Part shown: positions 1 to 9,730 of the stretch, in pieces
Layout of the letters: every line of letters starts with the position of its first letter
How positions within the stretch are numbered: position 1 is the first letter of the stretch
From: Bacteroidaceae bacterium
GTDB taxonomy: Bacteria > Bacteroidota > Bacteroidia > Bacteroidales > Bacteroidaceae
DNA length: 45,166 nt
Direction: 5' to 3'
Assembly (NCBI GenBank): GCA_017547165.1
Contig: JAFYQK010000004.1
Location: 1 to 45,166, forward strand
Notes under the pieces: model-generated
The model's input: only the letters and a program-made list of their open reading frames with translations
The model's database searches: none
What the model was told of the DNA's origin: nothing
Translations under genes and position numbers: made by a program

Positions 1-2
1 AT

Positions 3-146
3 AAGGAGGATCTTGTTATTCGTGATGAGACTTCGGGACATATATTAATTGATGAAAGCCTGGCCCTTCTGTTTGTCGTCTATGTTGAACCTGACTTTGC
101 TGCGTTCCTTTTGGAGCGTATGTCAGAATTGCTTATAGACGACTGA
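3..146 (+). CDS. 3' end of an unrecognised protein (partial)
   Basis: An open frame runs in from the left edge and stops at TGA 144-146, giving 47 residues that end in LLERMSELLIDD. The stretch is acidic with a hydrophobic patch (LALLFVVYVEPDF). I do not recognise the family, and no function can be assigned from this fragment. It is read towards gyrB, so the two genes converge, and a strong hairpin terminator lies 160 nt downstream. The alternative is a chance open frame; the only support is the absence of stops up to the edge and the terminator in the same orientation. Confidence 0.5.
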   Translation, partial: KEDLVIRDETSGHILIDESLALLFVVYVEPDFAAFLLERMSELLIDD

Positions 147-224
147 ACTTGTTCCCTTGGGCGAATAATAAGTGTTAGCAGTTGTTTGTGTTTTAGTTTT
201 GAAGTTAATAAGCAGGAATTTGCT

Positions 225-262
225 TAGAGTTCGAACTCTAACCTGATATCTAACCTGATATT
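225..262. repeat. 16-bp palindrome next to a 12-nt tandem repeat
   Basis: Positions 225-240 form a perfect palindrome, TAGAGTTCGAACTCTA. Directly after it, 239-250 and 251-262 are two copies of TAACCTGATAT(C/T). The pair lies in the 3' intergenic space between the left-edge gene and gyrB. It could be a dyad protein-binding site or an RNA hairpin; nothing else in the sequence indicates which. Confidence 0.6.
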
Positions 263-307
263 TTGGTTTAAGCTCATTACTGATTATTGAAAGATGCTGG
301 TATAATG

Positions 308-350
308 AAAGATCCGCAATGCCCAACGACATTGCGGATCTTTCTTTTTT
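308..350 (+). terminator. Strong intrinsic terminator
   Basis: A perfect 14-bp stem (308-321 with 330-343, core GATCCGCAATG/CATTGCGGATC) encloses an 8-nt loop and is followed by CTTTTTT at 344-350. The U-run lies on the plus strand, so it mainly ends the gene entering from the left. Read on the minus strand it may also end gyrB, whose stop is 30 nt away. Confidence 0.9.
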
Positions 351-380
351 ATATTATATATCAAATGTATTAAGGTGATA

Positions 381-2399
<2,019 letters not shown>

Positions 2400-2520
2400 T
2401 TATGATAAAAAGTATTATAAAAAAGGTACTTTTTTACCTTCTGAATTTGTTGCTTGTGGTGGTACGATTGTGTGGTGCTGTAATGTCGTTTGGAAACGGA
2501 ATGAACGTGTATCTATGAAT

Positions 2521-2552
2521 AAGAAAAACGACCTCCCATAAGGGAAGTCGTT
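2521..2552 (-). terminator. Intrinsic terminator of rpsT
   Basis: On the minus strand an 11-bp stem (AACGACTTCCC with GGGAGGTCGTT, tetraloop TTAT) is followed by TTTTCTT. One position is a G-U pair only when read on the minus strand and becomes A-C on the plus strand. This supports the minus-strand direction, ending the tRNA-Glu/rpsT transcript. Confidence 0.9.
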
Positions 2553-2586
2553 ATATTTCTCTAATCAGTTTGAGAGAATCAAAGAA

Positions 2587-2841
2587 TTAACCCAACTTCT
2601 GGATGTACAGAGCCAATTTGCTCTTCAAGTTAGAAGCTTTATTCTTGTGGATGATATTGATCTTAGCCAACTTGTCCAAAGCCTTCTGAACGCTGGGGTA
2701 CATTTCGATTGCAGCTGCCTTATCTGTGGTAGCGCGCAACTTACGAACAGCATTACGCATAGTCTTAGCGTAGTATCTGTTGTGGAGTCTTCTCTTCTGC
2801 TCCTGACGGATTCTCTTTAAAGATGACTTGTGATTTGCCAT
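2587..2841 (-). CDS. rpsT: 30S ribosomal protein bS20
   Basis: Small, very basic 84-residue protein that starts [13 protein letters not shown] and ends [10 protein letters not shown]. This is the bS20 pattern of Lys/Arg-rich long helices that bind 16S rRNA early in 30S assembly. The length is that of the family. Only 28 nt separate it from the tRNA-Glu gene upstream and no promoter fits in that gap, so the two are probably one transcript driven by the promoter at 2995-3025. A clear terminator follows at 2521-2552. bS20 often regulates its own translation in other bacteria, but no such element is visible here. Confidence 0.97.
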   Translation of the reverse strand: MANHKSSLKRIRQEQKRRLHNRYYAKTMRNAVRKLRATTDKAAAIEMYPSVQKALDKLAKINIIHKNKASNLKSKLALYIQKLG

Positions 2842-2869
2842 GTTAGTTTGTCTATTTCTTTTTAATTAG

Positions 2870-2941
2870 TAGTCCCTAGGGGAATCGAACCCCTCTTTCA
2901 AGAATGAAAATCTTGCGTCCTAACCGATAGACGAAGGGACC
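2870..2941 (-). tRNA. tRNA-Glu (UUC)
   Basis: The minus strand folds as a full cloverleaf: acceptor GGTCCCT with AGGGACT, a D-arm, a TTC anticodon in the loop TTTTCAT closed by CAAGA/TCTTG, and a T-arm AGGGG-TTCGATT-CCCCT. CCA is not encoded; the gene is followed by CTAAT. It is transcribed just ahead of rpsT. The G1-U72 pair at the acceptor end is unusual but fits a GU wobble. Confidence 0.96.
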
Positions 2942-2994
2942 TTACCTTCGGCTTTTTTGCCTATGCTTAATCGGTTTTGTTCCGTTTTGCGGTG

Positions 2995-3025
2995 CAAAGG
3001 TATGACGAAACTTTTATTCTGCAAA
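2995..3025 (-). promoter_or_regulatory. Promoter of tRNA-Glu/rpsT
   Basis: On the minus strand a TTTG (-33, 3022-3025) is followed after 19 nt by TACCTTTG (-7, 2995-3002). This is a near-perfect Bacteroidota housekeeping promoter, lying about 54 nt upstream of the tRNA 5' end. Confidence 0.85.
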
Positions 3026-3127
3026 ATATTTTCAAAAAAAAATGCTATATTTAGTGTGTTTTATTACGTTTTTACCCTCTTTTTAAGCGATTTGCCTAAT
3101 TTCGCATTGTAAAATAGATATTTTTAA

Positions 3128-3850
3128 ATGCAAAGAACTAAGGTAATAGTCTTAAGAACTTTAAAGTATAGTGATAGTCAGATAGTTGTCTCTTTGTTTT
3201 CAAAAGACTTTGGTTTTTTTACAACAATGGTCAGGCTATCCAGAGGCTCTCGATTCGCTGGCAAGAATACCTTTTGGCAAGTTTTGAATATTTTAGAGGT
3301 TTCTGTCGACTATCGTGTCGGGAATGAAATCCAAAAGTTGTCGGAGGTGTCAATATCTTTGCCATGGAAAGACATTCCGTATAACCCTCCTAAGGCTGCT
3401 GTTGCAATTTTTCTTGGCGATTTTCTATTTCATGCTTTGAGGGGAGAAGGAGAAAATCAAATTCTGTATGAATATATAGAGAATTCCCTCTTATGGTTTG
3501 ACGAAAGTTCCTCTGCTTTCACAACCTTTCACTTGTTCTTTATGATTAGGATGACTCGTTTTATTGGCATTCTTCCAGGTTTGGATGGTTACACTAAAAG
3601 AAGTATGTATGACTTGACTTTGTCATGTTTTACAATGACTGTTCCTAATCACGGACAATATTTAGATACAAGTGATGCCGTATACTTGCCAATATTATTA
3701 AGAACTGACTATTCTCAGATGCGTCACCTTAAAATACCAAGAAAAAAACGTTGGCACATGCTTGAGATAATATTACGTTATTATCGTTTGCATGTGCCAG
3801 GCTTTGGAGAGTTGAAGAGTTTGGAAACCCTTCGCGAATTATTCTCTTAA
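3128..3850 (+). CDS. recO: DNA repair protein RecO
   Basis: RecO loads RecA on SSB-coated DNA with RecR in the RecFOR gap-repair pathway. The N-terminal part (about 1-80) is an OB fold with the typical opening of TKVIVLRTLKYSDSQIVVSLFSKDFG. The rest is the helical RecO_C region. At 240 residues it matches the family. No CxxC zinc cluster is visible, as in many RecO proteins. It is divergent from tRNA-Glu and converges on ftsZ with only 6 nt between the stops and no visible terminator. Upstream, TAATTTCG is a one-mismatch -7 candidate. Confidence 0.93.
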   Translation: MQRTKVIVLRTLKYSDSQIVVSLFSKDFGFFTTMVRLSRGSRFAGKNTFWQVLNILEVSVDYRVGNEIQKLSEVSISLPWKDIPYNPPKAAVAIFLGDFLFHALRGEGENQILYEYIENSLLWFDESSSAFTTFHLFFMIRMTRFIGILPGLDGYTKRSMYDLTLSCFTMTVPNHGQYLDTSDAVYLPILLRTDYSQMRHLKIPRKKRWHMLEIILRYYRLHVPGFGELKSLETLRELFS

Positions 3851-3856
3851 CTAAAA

Positions 3857-5104
3857 TTATGCATCAAGTTTGCCTTTGAGGCGCTTAAGATCTTCTTTAG
3901 TGCGACTTTTTGTTGGAGTGGCATCAACCTGAGAGATTATATCATCATTATCAATGTTTTCTTCAGAATAGATGAAGATATTGTGTCGCTCGTGGTTATG
4001 TTTTTTATCGGAAGCAGTGTAATATACACCTATCATTTCGTCAAAATCCTCATCGTTAGTTGGGGTAGGAGTTGGGGTTTGTTCTTGAGGCTCTATGGCA
4101 TTGGTTATACCATTTAAGCCAAAACCTGTTGCCAACAAAGTAATTTTCACCTTACCTCCAAGTTCAGAATCTGTGGCAAGACCCCATTTTGTTTCAACAT
4201 CTTGACGGAACTTACCCATGAACTCATGTATCTCATTCATTTCTTCCATCATCAACGAATCCTGATCGTTGTCAGAACAGAAATTGATATTCAGAAGTAC
4301 CTTTTGTGAGTTAAAAATGTCGTTGTGGTTCAAGAGAGGTGATTTTAAAGCTTCTTCTAAAGCTTTTGTCACGCGATTCTCGCCTTCGCCATAGCCAGTA
4401 CTCATTACTGCCACCCCACCATCTCTTAATACTGTGGTAACATCCTCGAAGTCCAGGTTTACTATGCCATGCATTGTTATTATTTCTGCAATGCTTCTTG
4501 CTGCTATTGTAAGTGTGTCATCGGCTTTGGCAAAAGCGTTTAGGAGGGTGAGGCCTGGATATATTTCGCGCAAGCGTTCATTATTTATTACAAGGAGTGC
4601 ATCAACGTGTTTAGAAATCTCTCTCACGCCTACGAGGGCTTGTTTTATCTTAACAATTCCTTCAAACATGAAGGGTATGGTGACGATACCTACCGTGAGT
4701 ATTCCGGAATCTTTTGCACATCGTGCTATAATAGGAGCGGCACCAGTGCCTGTTCCACCTCCCATTCCGGCAGTAATGAATACCATACGTGTTCCGTCGT
4801 TTAGCATCTCCTTAATAGCCTCCATGCTGTTTTCTGCGGCTAATTTTGCTTTTTCTGGACGGTTGCCAGCACCAAGACCATCACCTAATTGAAGGTGGTT
4901 TGGAACGGGGGAATCGTTAAGAGATTTCTTGTCTGTGTTGCATACTACATATGATACATCGTGAATGCCTTCGCGATACATATGGTTAACTGCATTACAA
5001 CCACCACCACCGACACCAATAACCTTGATGATGCAATTGTTTGTCTGAGGAAGGTCAGTGATAGGAAGACCTAAATCAAAGTTCATATCTTGTGTAGAAT
5101 TCAT
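3857..5104 (-). CDS. ftsZ: Cell division protein FtsZ
   Basis: Tubulin-like GTPase that forms the cytokinetic ring. It shows the nucleotide-binding GVGGGGCNAVNHM (about 30-42), the tubulin signature GMGGGTGTG (113-121) and the catalytic T7 loop NLDFED (216-221), so polymerisation-coupled GTP hydrolysis should be intact. The globular core ends near residue 330. A Thr/Pro and acidic linker and the basic tail RTKEDLKRLKGKLDA follow; this tail does not resemble the proteobacterial D-IPAFLR tail peptide. It is the last gene of the dcw cluster, 45 nt after ftsA, and converges on recO. The ATG at 5104 is used, with a second at residue 7. Confidence 0.98.
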   Translation of the reverse strand: MNSTQDMNFDLGLPITDLPQTNNCIIKVIGVGGGGCNAVNHMYREGIHDVSYVVCNTDKKSLNDSPVPNHLQLGDGLGAGNRPEKAKLAAENSMEAIKEMLNDGTRMVFITAGMGGGTGTGAAPIIARCAKDSGILTVGIVTIPFMFEGIVKIKQALVGVREISKHVDALLVINNERLREIYPGLTLLNAFAKADDTLTIAARSIAEIITMHGIVNLDFEDVTTVLRDGGVAVMSTGYGEGENRVTKALEEALKSPLLNHNDIFNSQKVLLNINFCSDNDQDSLMMEEMNEIHEFMGKFRQDVETKWGLATDSELGGKVKITLLATGFGLNGITNAIEPQEQTPTPTPTNDEDFDEMIGVYYTASDKKHNHERHNIFIYSEENIDNDDIISQVDATPTKSRTKEDLKRLKGKLDA

Positions 5105-5149
5105 ATTCAGTTATTTTTTGATGTTGTGAAAAAAGTTAGATGCTTGCTA

Positions 5150-6499
5150 TCAATTGTCTTCTTCAAGAGCGTCTTTGAGTATCTGCCAGAAAGATTTCTT
5201 CTTTTTGGTAGAATTGTTATTTTCATTTGTTTCTTCTCGTTCTTCTGTCAAATCTTCTTGCTCAACAATATTTTGTGCAGACTCAGTAGTTGACTCTTGA
5301 ACAGTAGTCTCTTCTTCGGCAATGGGATCCTTTGCTTCATGGATTATACAATTTTGGTTTCCGTGGAGAAGTAAGGATAGTATGCTGTTTATTCGTCCGT
5401 TGTCGGAAATTATAACATTTGGTGCAATGGTAACATCTGCAGGGAGTCCTTTGACGATACGTACCATTTTGCTACTTTTTGTAAGGTTCTTGAATGCTTC
5501 GTCAAATTGTTTTATCTGGCTTCCTCCACCTGTAACAATGATGCCAGAGGTGAGTTTGTCCTTATACTCCATTATCTGGGCCCAGATGTTAAGTATAATT
5601 TCTTCGTATCTTGCTTCGATGGTGCTGCAGATTTGATATTCGGTAGTACTTCTGTCGTGTGAAATAGAAATAATATTGTTTTTAGAAGTTTCAGCATTTT
5701 CCGTCCAGGCGCGTCCGTATTTTACTTTGAGGTTTTCTGCCTCTTCGGGTTCAGTTGTTATGTTAAGAGTTTTTGCAAGGTCAATCGTGGCATTGTTGCT
5801 TCCAATGGGCAATACAATAAGCTTGCGTAGTATATTGTTTGTATAGATGCTTACAGAAGTTGTATCAGCTCCCAAGTCTACCAATGCACAACCAGAACGT
5901 TTCTCGCTGGCGCTTAATATAGTGTCGCCAAGCGTTTGATGTGTTATAAGTAATTCAGCAATTTCGTAATCGGTGGTTTGGATACATTTCTCAATATTCT
6001 CGGTTAAAGAATTTCGAGCAATTATATTGAGAAAGTTAGCCTCTAAGTTTTCAACCTGCATGCCAACAATATCAGAAACGGCTCTGTTGCCAACATTGTA
6101 TTCCTGAGGTATGACTTCAAGGATTTGAGAGTCGGTATAGACAATGCCTCGGTTTGTATCCATCAATTGGTCAATCATTTCATTACTGATTTGTGTCTTC
6201 TCTGTAAACGAACGTTTGATGCAATTGGGAACAGAGTGAAGGGATTGACCGCTCAATCCAATATAGAAACGTGAAATAGTATGGCCTATCTGCAACCCAA
6301 TCTGGCCAAGAACTCTTGAGATTGCTTGAGTTGTTTTGTCAATGTTGTCAATAACTCCTTTACGAATGCAGTTAGCTGCATTTTCTTCAGCATAGGCTAA
6401 TACTTGCATACTGCCGTCTGCCATACGTTGTCCTGCAATAGCTCGGATGGTTGTCGTTGCCAACTCCAATGCTACGATAATGTCTTTTTCTGCTGCCAT
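5150..6499 (-). CDS. ftsA: Cell division protein FtsA
   Basis: Actin-like ATPase that tethers FtsZ to the membrane. The start DIIVALELATTTIRAIAG is the phosphate-1 region, with an SHS2/1C insertion after it. ALVDLGADTTSVSIY is the phosphate-2 motif and GIIVTGGGSQIKQ the adenosine motif. The last residues, KKKKSFWQILKDALEEDN, form a basic then amphipathic helix, matching the membrane-targeting tail of FtsA, after an acidic Glu/Thr-rich linker. The 449 residues are slightly long because of that linker. It is followed by ftsZ and preceded by ftsQ with a 12-nt gap, so co-transcription is likely. Confidence 0.96.
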   Translation of the reverse strand: MAAEKDIIVALELATTTIRAIAGQRMADGSMQVLAYAEENAANCIRKGVIDNIDKTTQAISRVLGQIGLQIGHTISRFYIGLSGQSLHSVPNCIKRSFTEKTQISNEMIDQLMDTNRGIVYTDSQILEVIPQEYNVGNRAVSDIVGMQVENLEANFLNIIARNSLTENIEKCIQTTDYEIAELLITHQTLGDTILSASEKRSGCALVDLGADTTSVSIYTNNILRKLIVLPIGSNNATIDLAKTLNITTEPEEAENLKVKYGRAWTENAETSKNNIISISHDRSTTEYQICSTIEARYEEIILNIWAQIMEYKDKLTSGIIVTGGGSQIKQFDEAFKNLTKSSKMVRIVKGLPADVTIAPNVIISDNGRINSILSLLLHGNQNCIIHEAKDPIAEEETTVQESTTESAQNIVEQEDLTEEREETNENNNSTKKKKSFWQILKDALEEDN

Positions 6500-6511
6500 A
6501 ATATTATTTCT

Positions 6512-7246
6512 TTATTTTTTATTTCTTTTTGTACAAACTACCTGGTCTTTATAACTTAGATTAATTATGCTGTATTTGTCCCATCCGGTTTTGCTTAACC
6601 CCTCTTTATAGAATAAGTCCAACCGTTCCATTTTGTCTTCAATATCAGATGTGTCTCCAAGAATGATTATATGTTCTCCTGTAAAGGGAATAAGTTCAAT
6701 TTGATTGTTGTTGTTGATGTTAACTTGCTGAATTTCCTTACTCCAGGTTTTATGTTCGTTTAAGTAGGTTGCCAAATGTACGAATTGTTTTGCATTTTCT
6801 TTATTGACATTACCAGTGAATAAGCATAAATCTAGGAGAAATTCGTTTGACGGCATATTGTTGCCGTTAATGTCCATATAGAAGTTTTCTCCAGAATTCG
6901 GTATGGCGTGCAAAATCGGTGTTCTAGGAAAAACCTTGATGCACATTATATTTTCGGGATTATAGTAGCAGATAGTTGAATCAATATATGGACTGCTTGT
7001 TACAACATTTTCTATCAAATTTATATTTATATCCTTCAATCTTGTCTTTGCAATAGGAAGTTTTGTATCTGTAATCAATTTTTTTATATAATGATTTGAA
7101 AGATACGAATTCCTTGCAGAATCCACGATTGTTATTTGGATACCGTTGCAGAATTGTGCGGTTTTGTCCTTTGCCATGGTACTCAGAGCAAAAGCTATAT
7201 ATCCACAGACTCCTAACAATAATATAATTTTGATTGCAATTTTCAT
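6512..7246 (-). CDS. ftsQ: Cell division protein FtsQ (divergent)
   Basis: Bitopic divisome protein linking the early ring to FtsW/FtsI. A short cytoplasmic start is followed by one membrane segment (IKIILLLGVCGYIAFAL, about residues 5-22) and a roughly 220-residue extracytoplasmic part. The region about 35-105 matches a POTRA-like domain (SNHYIKKLIT...IENVVTSSPYIDSTICYY), then the beta domain. Sequence similarity to proteobacterial FtsQ is low; the call rests on topology, length and its position between murC and ftsA, which is the classic ftsQ slot. The gap to murC is 4 nt. Confidence 0.88.
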   Translation of the reverse strand: MKIAIKIILLLGVCGYIAFALSTMAKDKTAQFCNGIQITIVDSARNSYLSNHYIKKLITDTKLPIAKTRLKDININLIENVVTSSPYIDSTICYYNPENIMCIKVFPRTPILHAIPNSGENFYMDINGNNMPSNEFLLDLCLFTGNVNKENAKQFVHLATYLNEHKTWSKEIQQVNINNNNQIELIPFTGEHIIILGDTSDIEDKMERLDLFYKEGLSKTGWDKYSIINLSYKDQVVCTKRNKK

Positions 7247-7250
7247 TCTC

Positions 7251-8609
7251 TTATTCCATTAGTTTCTTGGTTATTTCGGTTGCGAAATTTTCAATATCAC
7301 CCGCTCCCAGTGTTACAAGAACATCAAAATCATCTTTATTTATCAGATTCATCAACTCCTCTTTCTTGCATAATTGCTTGCTGGTGTTAAGACTGATATT
7401 CTCAAGTATCAATTTAGAAGTTATGCCAGGGATGGGTTCTTCGCGTGCAGGATAAATATCCAAAAGCACCACATCATTGATTAAGGATAATGTCTCAGCG
7501 AATTCCTTGTAAAAATCGCGTGTCCTGGTATAAAGGTGAGGTTGGAAAATAACTCTGATGCGTTTGCCTTCATACAATTGTTTGATACTTAGGATGCTTT
7601 GTTTGATTTCTTCTGGATGGTGAGCATAGTCAGATATATAGACGATTTTGTCTTGCTTGACATGGAAGTCAAAGCGGCGGTCGACTCCCCCAAACGAAAG
7701 CATCGCTTGTTTTATTTCTTCACTCTCAGCTCCAGCAATTTGTGCCAGTGCCATTGCTGCAATGCCATTGTCAATATTAATCGCAACAGGAACGCCAAGT
7801 TCTATATCTTTAATATTTTCTATTGGAGAAACAAAATCAAATGTTATTCTGCCATTGCCAATTTTGACATTTTCAGCATGAAAGTCACCTTTGTCTATGC
7901 TGTAATAGTATGTTGCTACTCCTTCTTGGGTTTGGGGAACCATTTTGAGGTCTGTGTGTAATATCAATGCTCCACCAGGCAGAATCAGGCTTGTGTATTT
8001 GCTGAAGGAATCCAAATATGCTTCTTCGGTTCCATAAATATCCAAATGGTCTGCATCTGTAGATGTGATTACGCTTGCCCATGGTGTGAGCCAATGAAAT
8101 GAACGGTCAAACTCATCAGCTTCTATTACAACATATGGACTTTCTTTTGAAAGAAGATAATTAGTTCCATAGTTTTTTGTTATACCACCCAAAAAGGCAT
8201 TGCATCCGATGTGACTTTGGTTCAAAAGATGTGCAAGCATGCTGGATGTTGTTGTTTTTCCATGTGTGCCGGCGACGCACAACCCTTTTAAAGATCGTGT
8301 AAGGGTGCCTAATACTTGTGCTCTTTTTTGCAGGTCAAAACCATTCTCCCTGAAGAAGTTTAATTCGCTGTGTGTATCTGGTATTGCTGGAGTATATATC
8401 ACAAGGCAATTATTCTTTTCCTTGCATGCTTGTGGAATCAACCGGATATCATCTTCATAGTGTATTACAGCACCTTCCTCCTCCAAAGTTTTTGTCAATG
8501 GAGACGGCGTTCTGTCATAACCTCCCACAAAAATACCGGAATTAAGGAAAAAACGTGCAATGGCACTCATGCCAATGCCTCCAATACCTATGAAATATAC
8601 CGCTTGCAT
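7251..8609 (-). CDS. murC: UDP-N-acetylmuramate--L-alanine ligase
   Basis: Adds L-Ala to UDP-MurNAc, the first cytoplasmic peptide step of peptidoglycan synthesis. The Rossmann start YFIGIGGIGMSAIARF (5-20) binds the UDP substrate. The ATP P-loop GTHGKTT is at 114-120, and EADEFDRSF and a STDADHLDIYG segment form the Mur-ligase central domain. YAHHPEEI marks the C-terminal domain. The 452 residues are typical. It follows murG by 8 nt and precedes ftsQ by 4 nt, consistent with translational coupling. Confidence 0.97.
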   Translation of the reverse strand: MQAVYFIGIGGIGMSAIARFFLNSGIFVGGYDRTPSPLTKTLEEEGAVIHYEDDIRLIPQACKEKNNCLVIYTPAIPDTHSELNFFRENGFDLQKRAQVLGTLTRSLKGLCVAGTHGKTTTSSMLAHLLNQSHIGCNAFLGGITKNYGTNYLLSKESPYVVIEADEFDRSFHWLTPWASVITSTDADHLDIYGTEEAYLDSFSKYTSLILPGGALILHTDLKMVPQTQEGVATYYYSIDKGDFHAENVKIGNGRITFDFVSPIENIKDIELGVPVAINIDNGIAAMALAQIAGAESEEIKQAMLSFGGVDRRFDFHVKQDKIVYISDYAHHPEEIKQSILSIKQLYEGKRIRVIFQPHLYTRTRDFYKEFAETLSLINDVVLLDIYPAREEPIPGITSKLILENISLNTSKQLCKKEELMNLINKDDFDVLVTLGAGDIENFATEITKKLME

Positions 8610-8617
8610 ATGTTGTC

Positions 8618-9730
8618 TTATTTTCTGTTGATTAAACGAATTACTTCCTCTGCAATTTTAATATCAGAATCTTTTAGAGCCATTGCTTGTGCATTATTGC
8701 CAAGTTTGTTTAAAAGTGCAGTGTCTTTAACAGTATTAATGGCCAATTGTATCAAGGAACTTTCTGCATCCGCATCTTTTACCATTATGGCAGCCTCCTT
8801 GTTTACAAGTGCCATCGCATTGTGTGTTTGATGGTCTTCTGAAACATTAGGACTGGGAACTAATATGCTAGGCTTGCCTAAAAGACATAATTCGCTGATG
8901 CTACTGGCTCCTGCCCTGCTTATCACCAAATCAGCGATTTTATACGCACTTTCCATTGAACGAATAAAATCAGTAACGAAGAGATTCGATGGAATAGAGT
9001 GTTTCTCCAATTCATGTGCGATATGATTTTTGTAGTAGCTGCCTGTTTGCCAAATGAACTGAACCTGGCTTTGGCGTATAAGTTCCAATGATTTTAATAC
9101 GCTATTATTAAGAGTTCGTGCTCCAAGACTACCCCCAATAAGCAATACTGTTGGTTTGTTGGAGCTGAGTCCAAATTCTAATGCAGCGCTTTCCTTTGTG
9201 ATATTGTTGCTTACAAGATTTTGTCTTACTGGGTTGCCTGTGAGTAAAATCCTTTCTGCAGGAAAGAAACGTTCCATGCCTTCGTAAGCAACACATATTT
9301 TTTGTGCTTTTTTTGCTAAGGTCTTATTCGTAAGTCCTGCAAAACTGTTTTGTTCTTGTATAAGGCACGGAATACCCATCTCGTATGCAGCATTTAGAGT
9401 TGCAGCACTTGCATAACCACCAACCCCTACCGCAACATCAGGAGCAAAGTCTTTAATGATATTCTTTACTAGCTTTTTGCTTCTGATATAATCCCATAGA
9501 ATGGCAATGTTGCGTGGATTCCATAATGGACGTAAAAGTCCTTTTACTGGTAATCCTACAATCTTATACCCAGCTTGAGGGATGCGTTGCATCTCCATAC
9601 GTCCTTCTGCACCTACAAATAGGAACTCCGCATCAGGATGCATCTTCTTCAATGCGTTTGCTATGCTTATTGCAGGAAAAATATGACCGCCAGTACCACC
9701 TCCGCTTATGATAATTCGTGGATTCTTCAT
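8618..9730 (-). CDS. murG: UDP-GlcNAc:lipid I N-acetylglucosaminyltransferase
   Basis: GT28 membrane-associated enzyme that makes lipid II from lipid I. The N-terminal G-loop GGGTGGHIFPAISIA (about 10-24) and the second motif VGVGGYASAATL are present. In the C-terminal domain GGSLGARTLN and the donor-binding SRAGASSISEL are clear. The 370 residues are the family length. Its ATG overlaps the ftsW stop by 4 nt (ATGA), indicating coupled translation. Confidence 0.97.
   Translation of the reverse strand: MKNPRIIISGGGTGGHIFPAISIANALKKMHPDAEFLFVGAEGRMEMQRIPQAGYKIVGLPVKGLLRPLWNPRNIAILWDYIRSKKLVKNIIKDFAPDVAVGVGGYASAATLNAAYEMGIPCLIQEQNSFAGLTNKTLAKKAQKICVAYEGMERFFPAERILLTGNPVRQNLVSNNITKESAALEFGLSSNKPTVLLIGGSLGARTLNNSVLKSLELIRQSQVQFIWQTGSYYKNHIAHELEKHSIPSNLFVTDFIRSMESAYKIADLVISRAGASSISELCLLGKPSILVPSPNVSEDHQTHNAMALVNKEAAIMVKDADAESSLIQLAINTVKDTALLNKLGNNAQAMALKDSDIKIAEEVIRLINRK

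Noticed and set aside
3851-3856. Terminator between converging recO and ftsZ
   Set aside because: Only 6 nt separate the stops and no stem-loop with a U-run is visible there.
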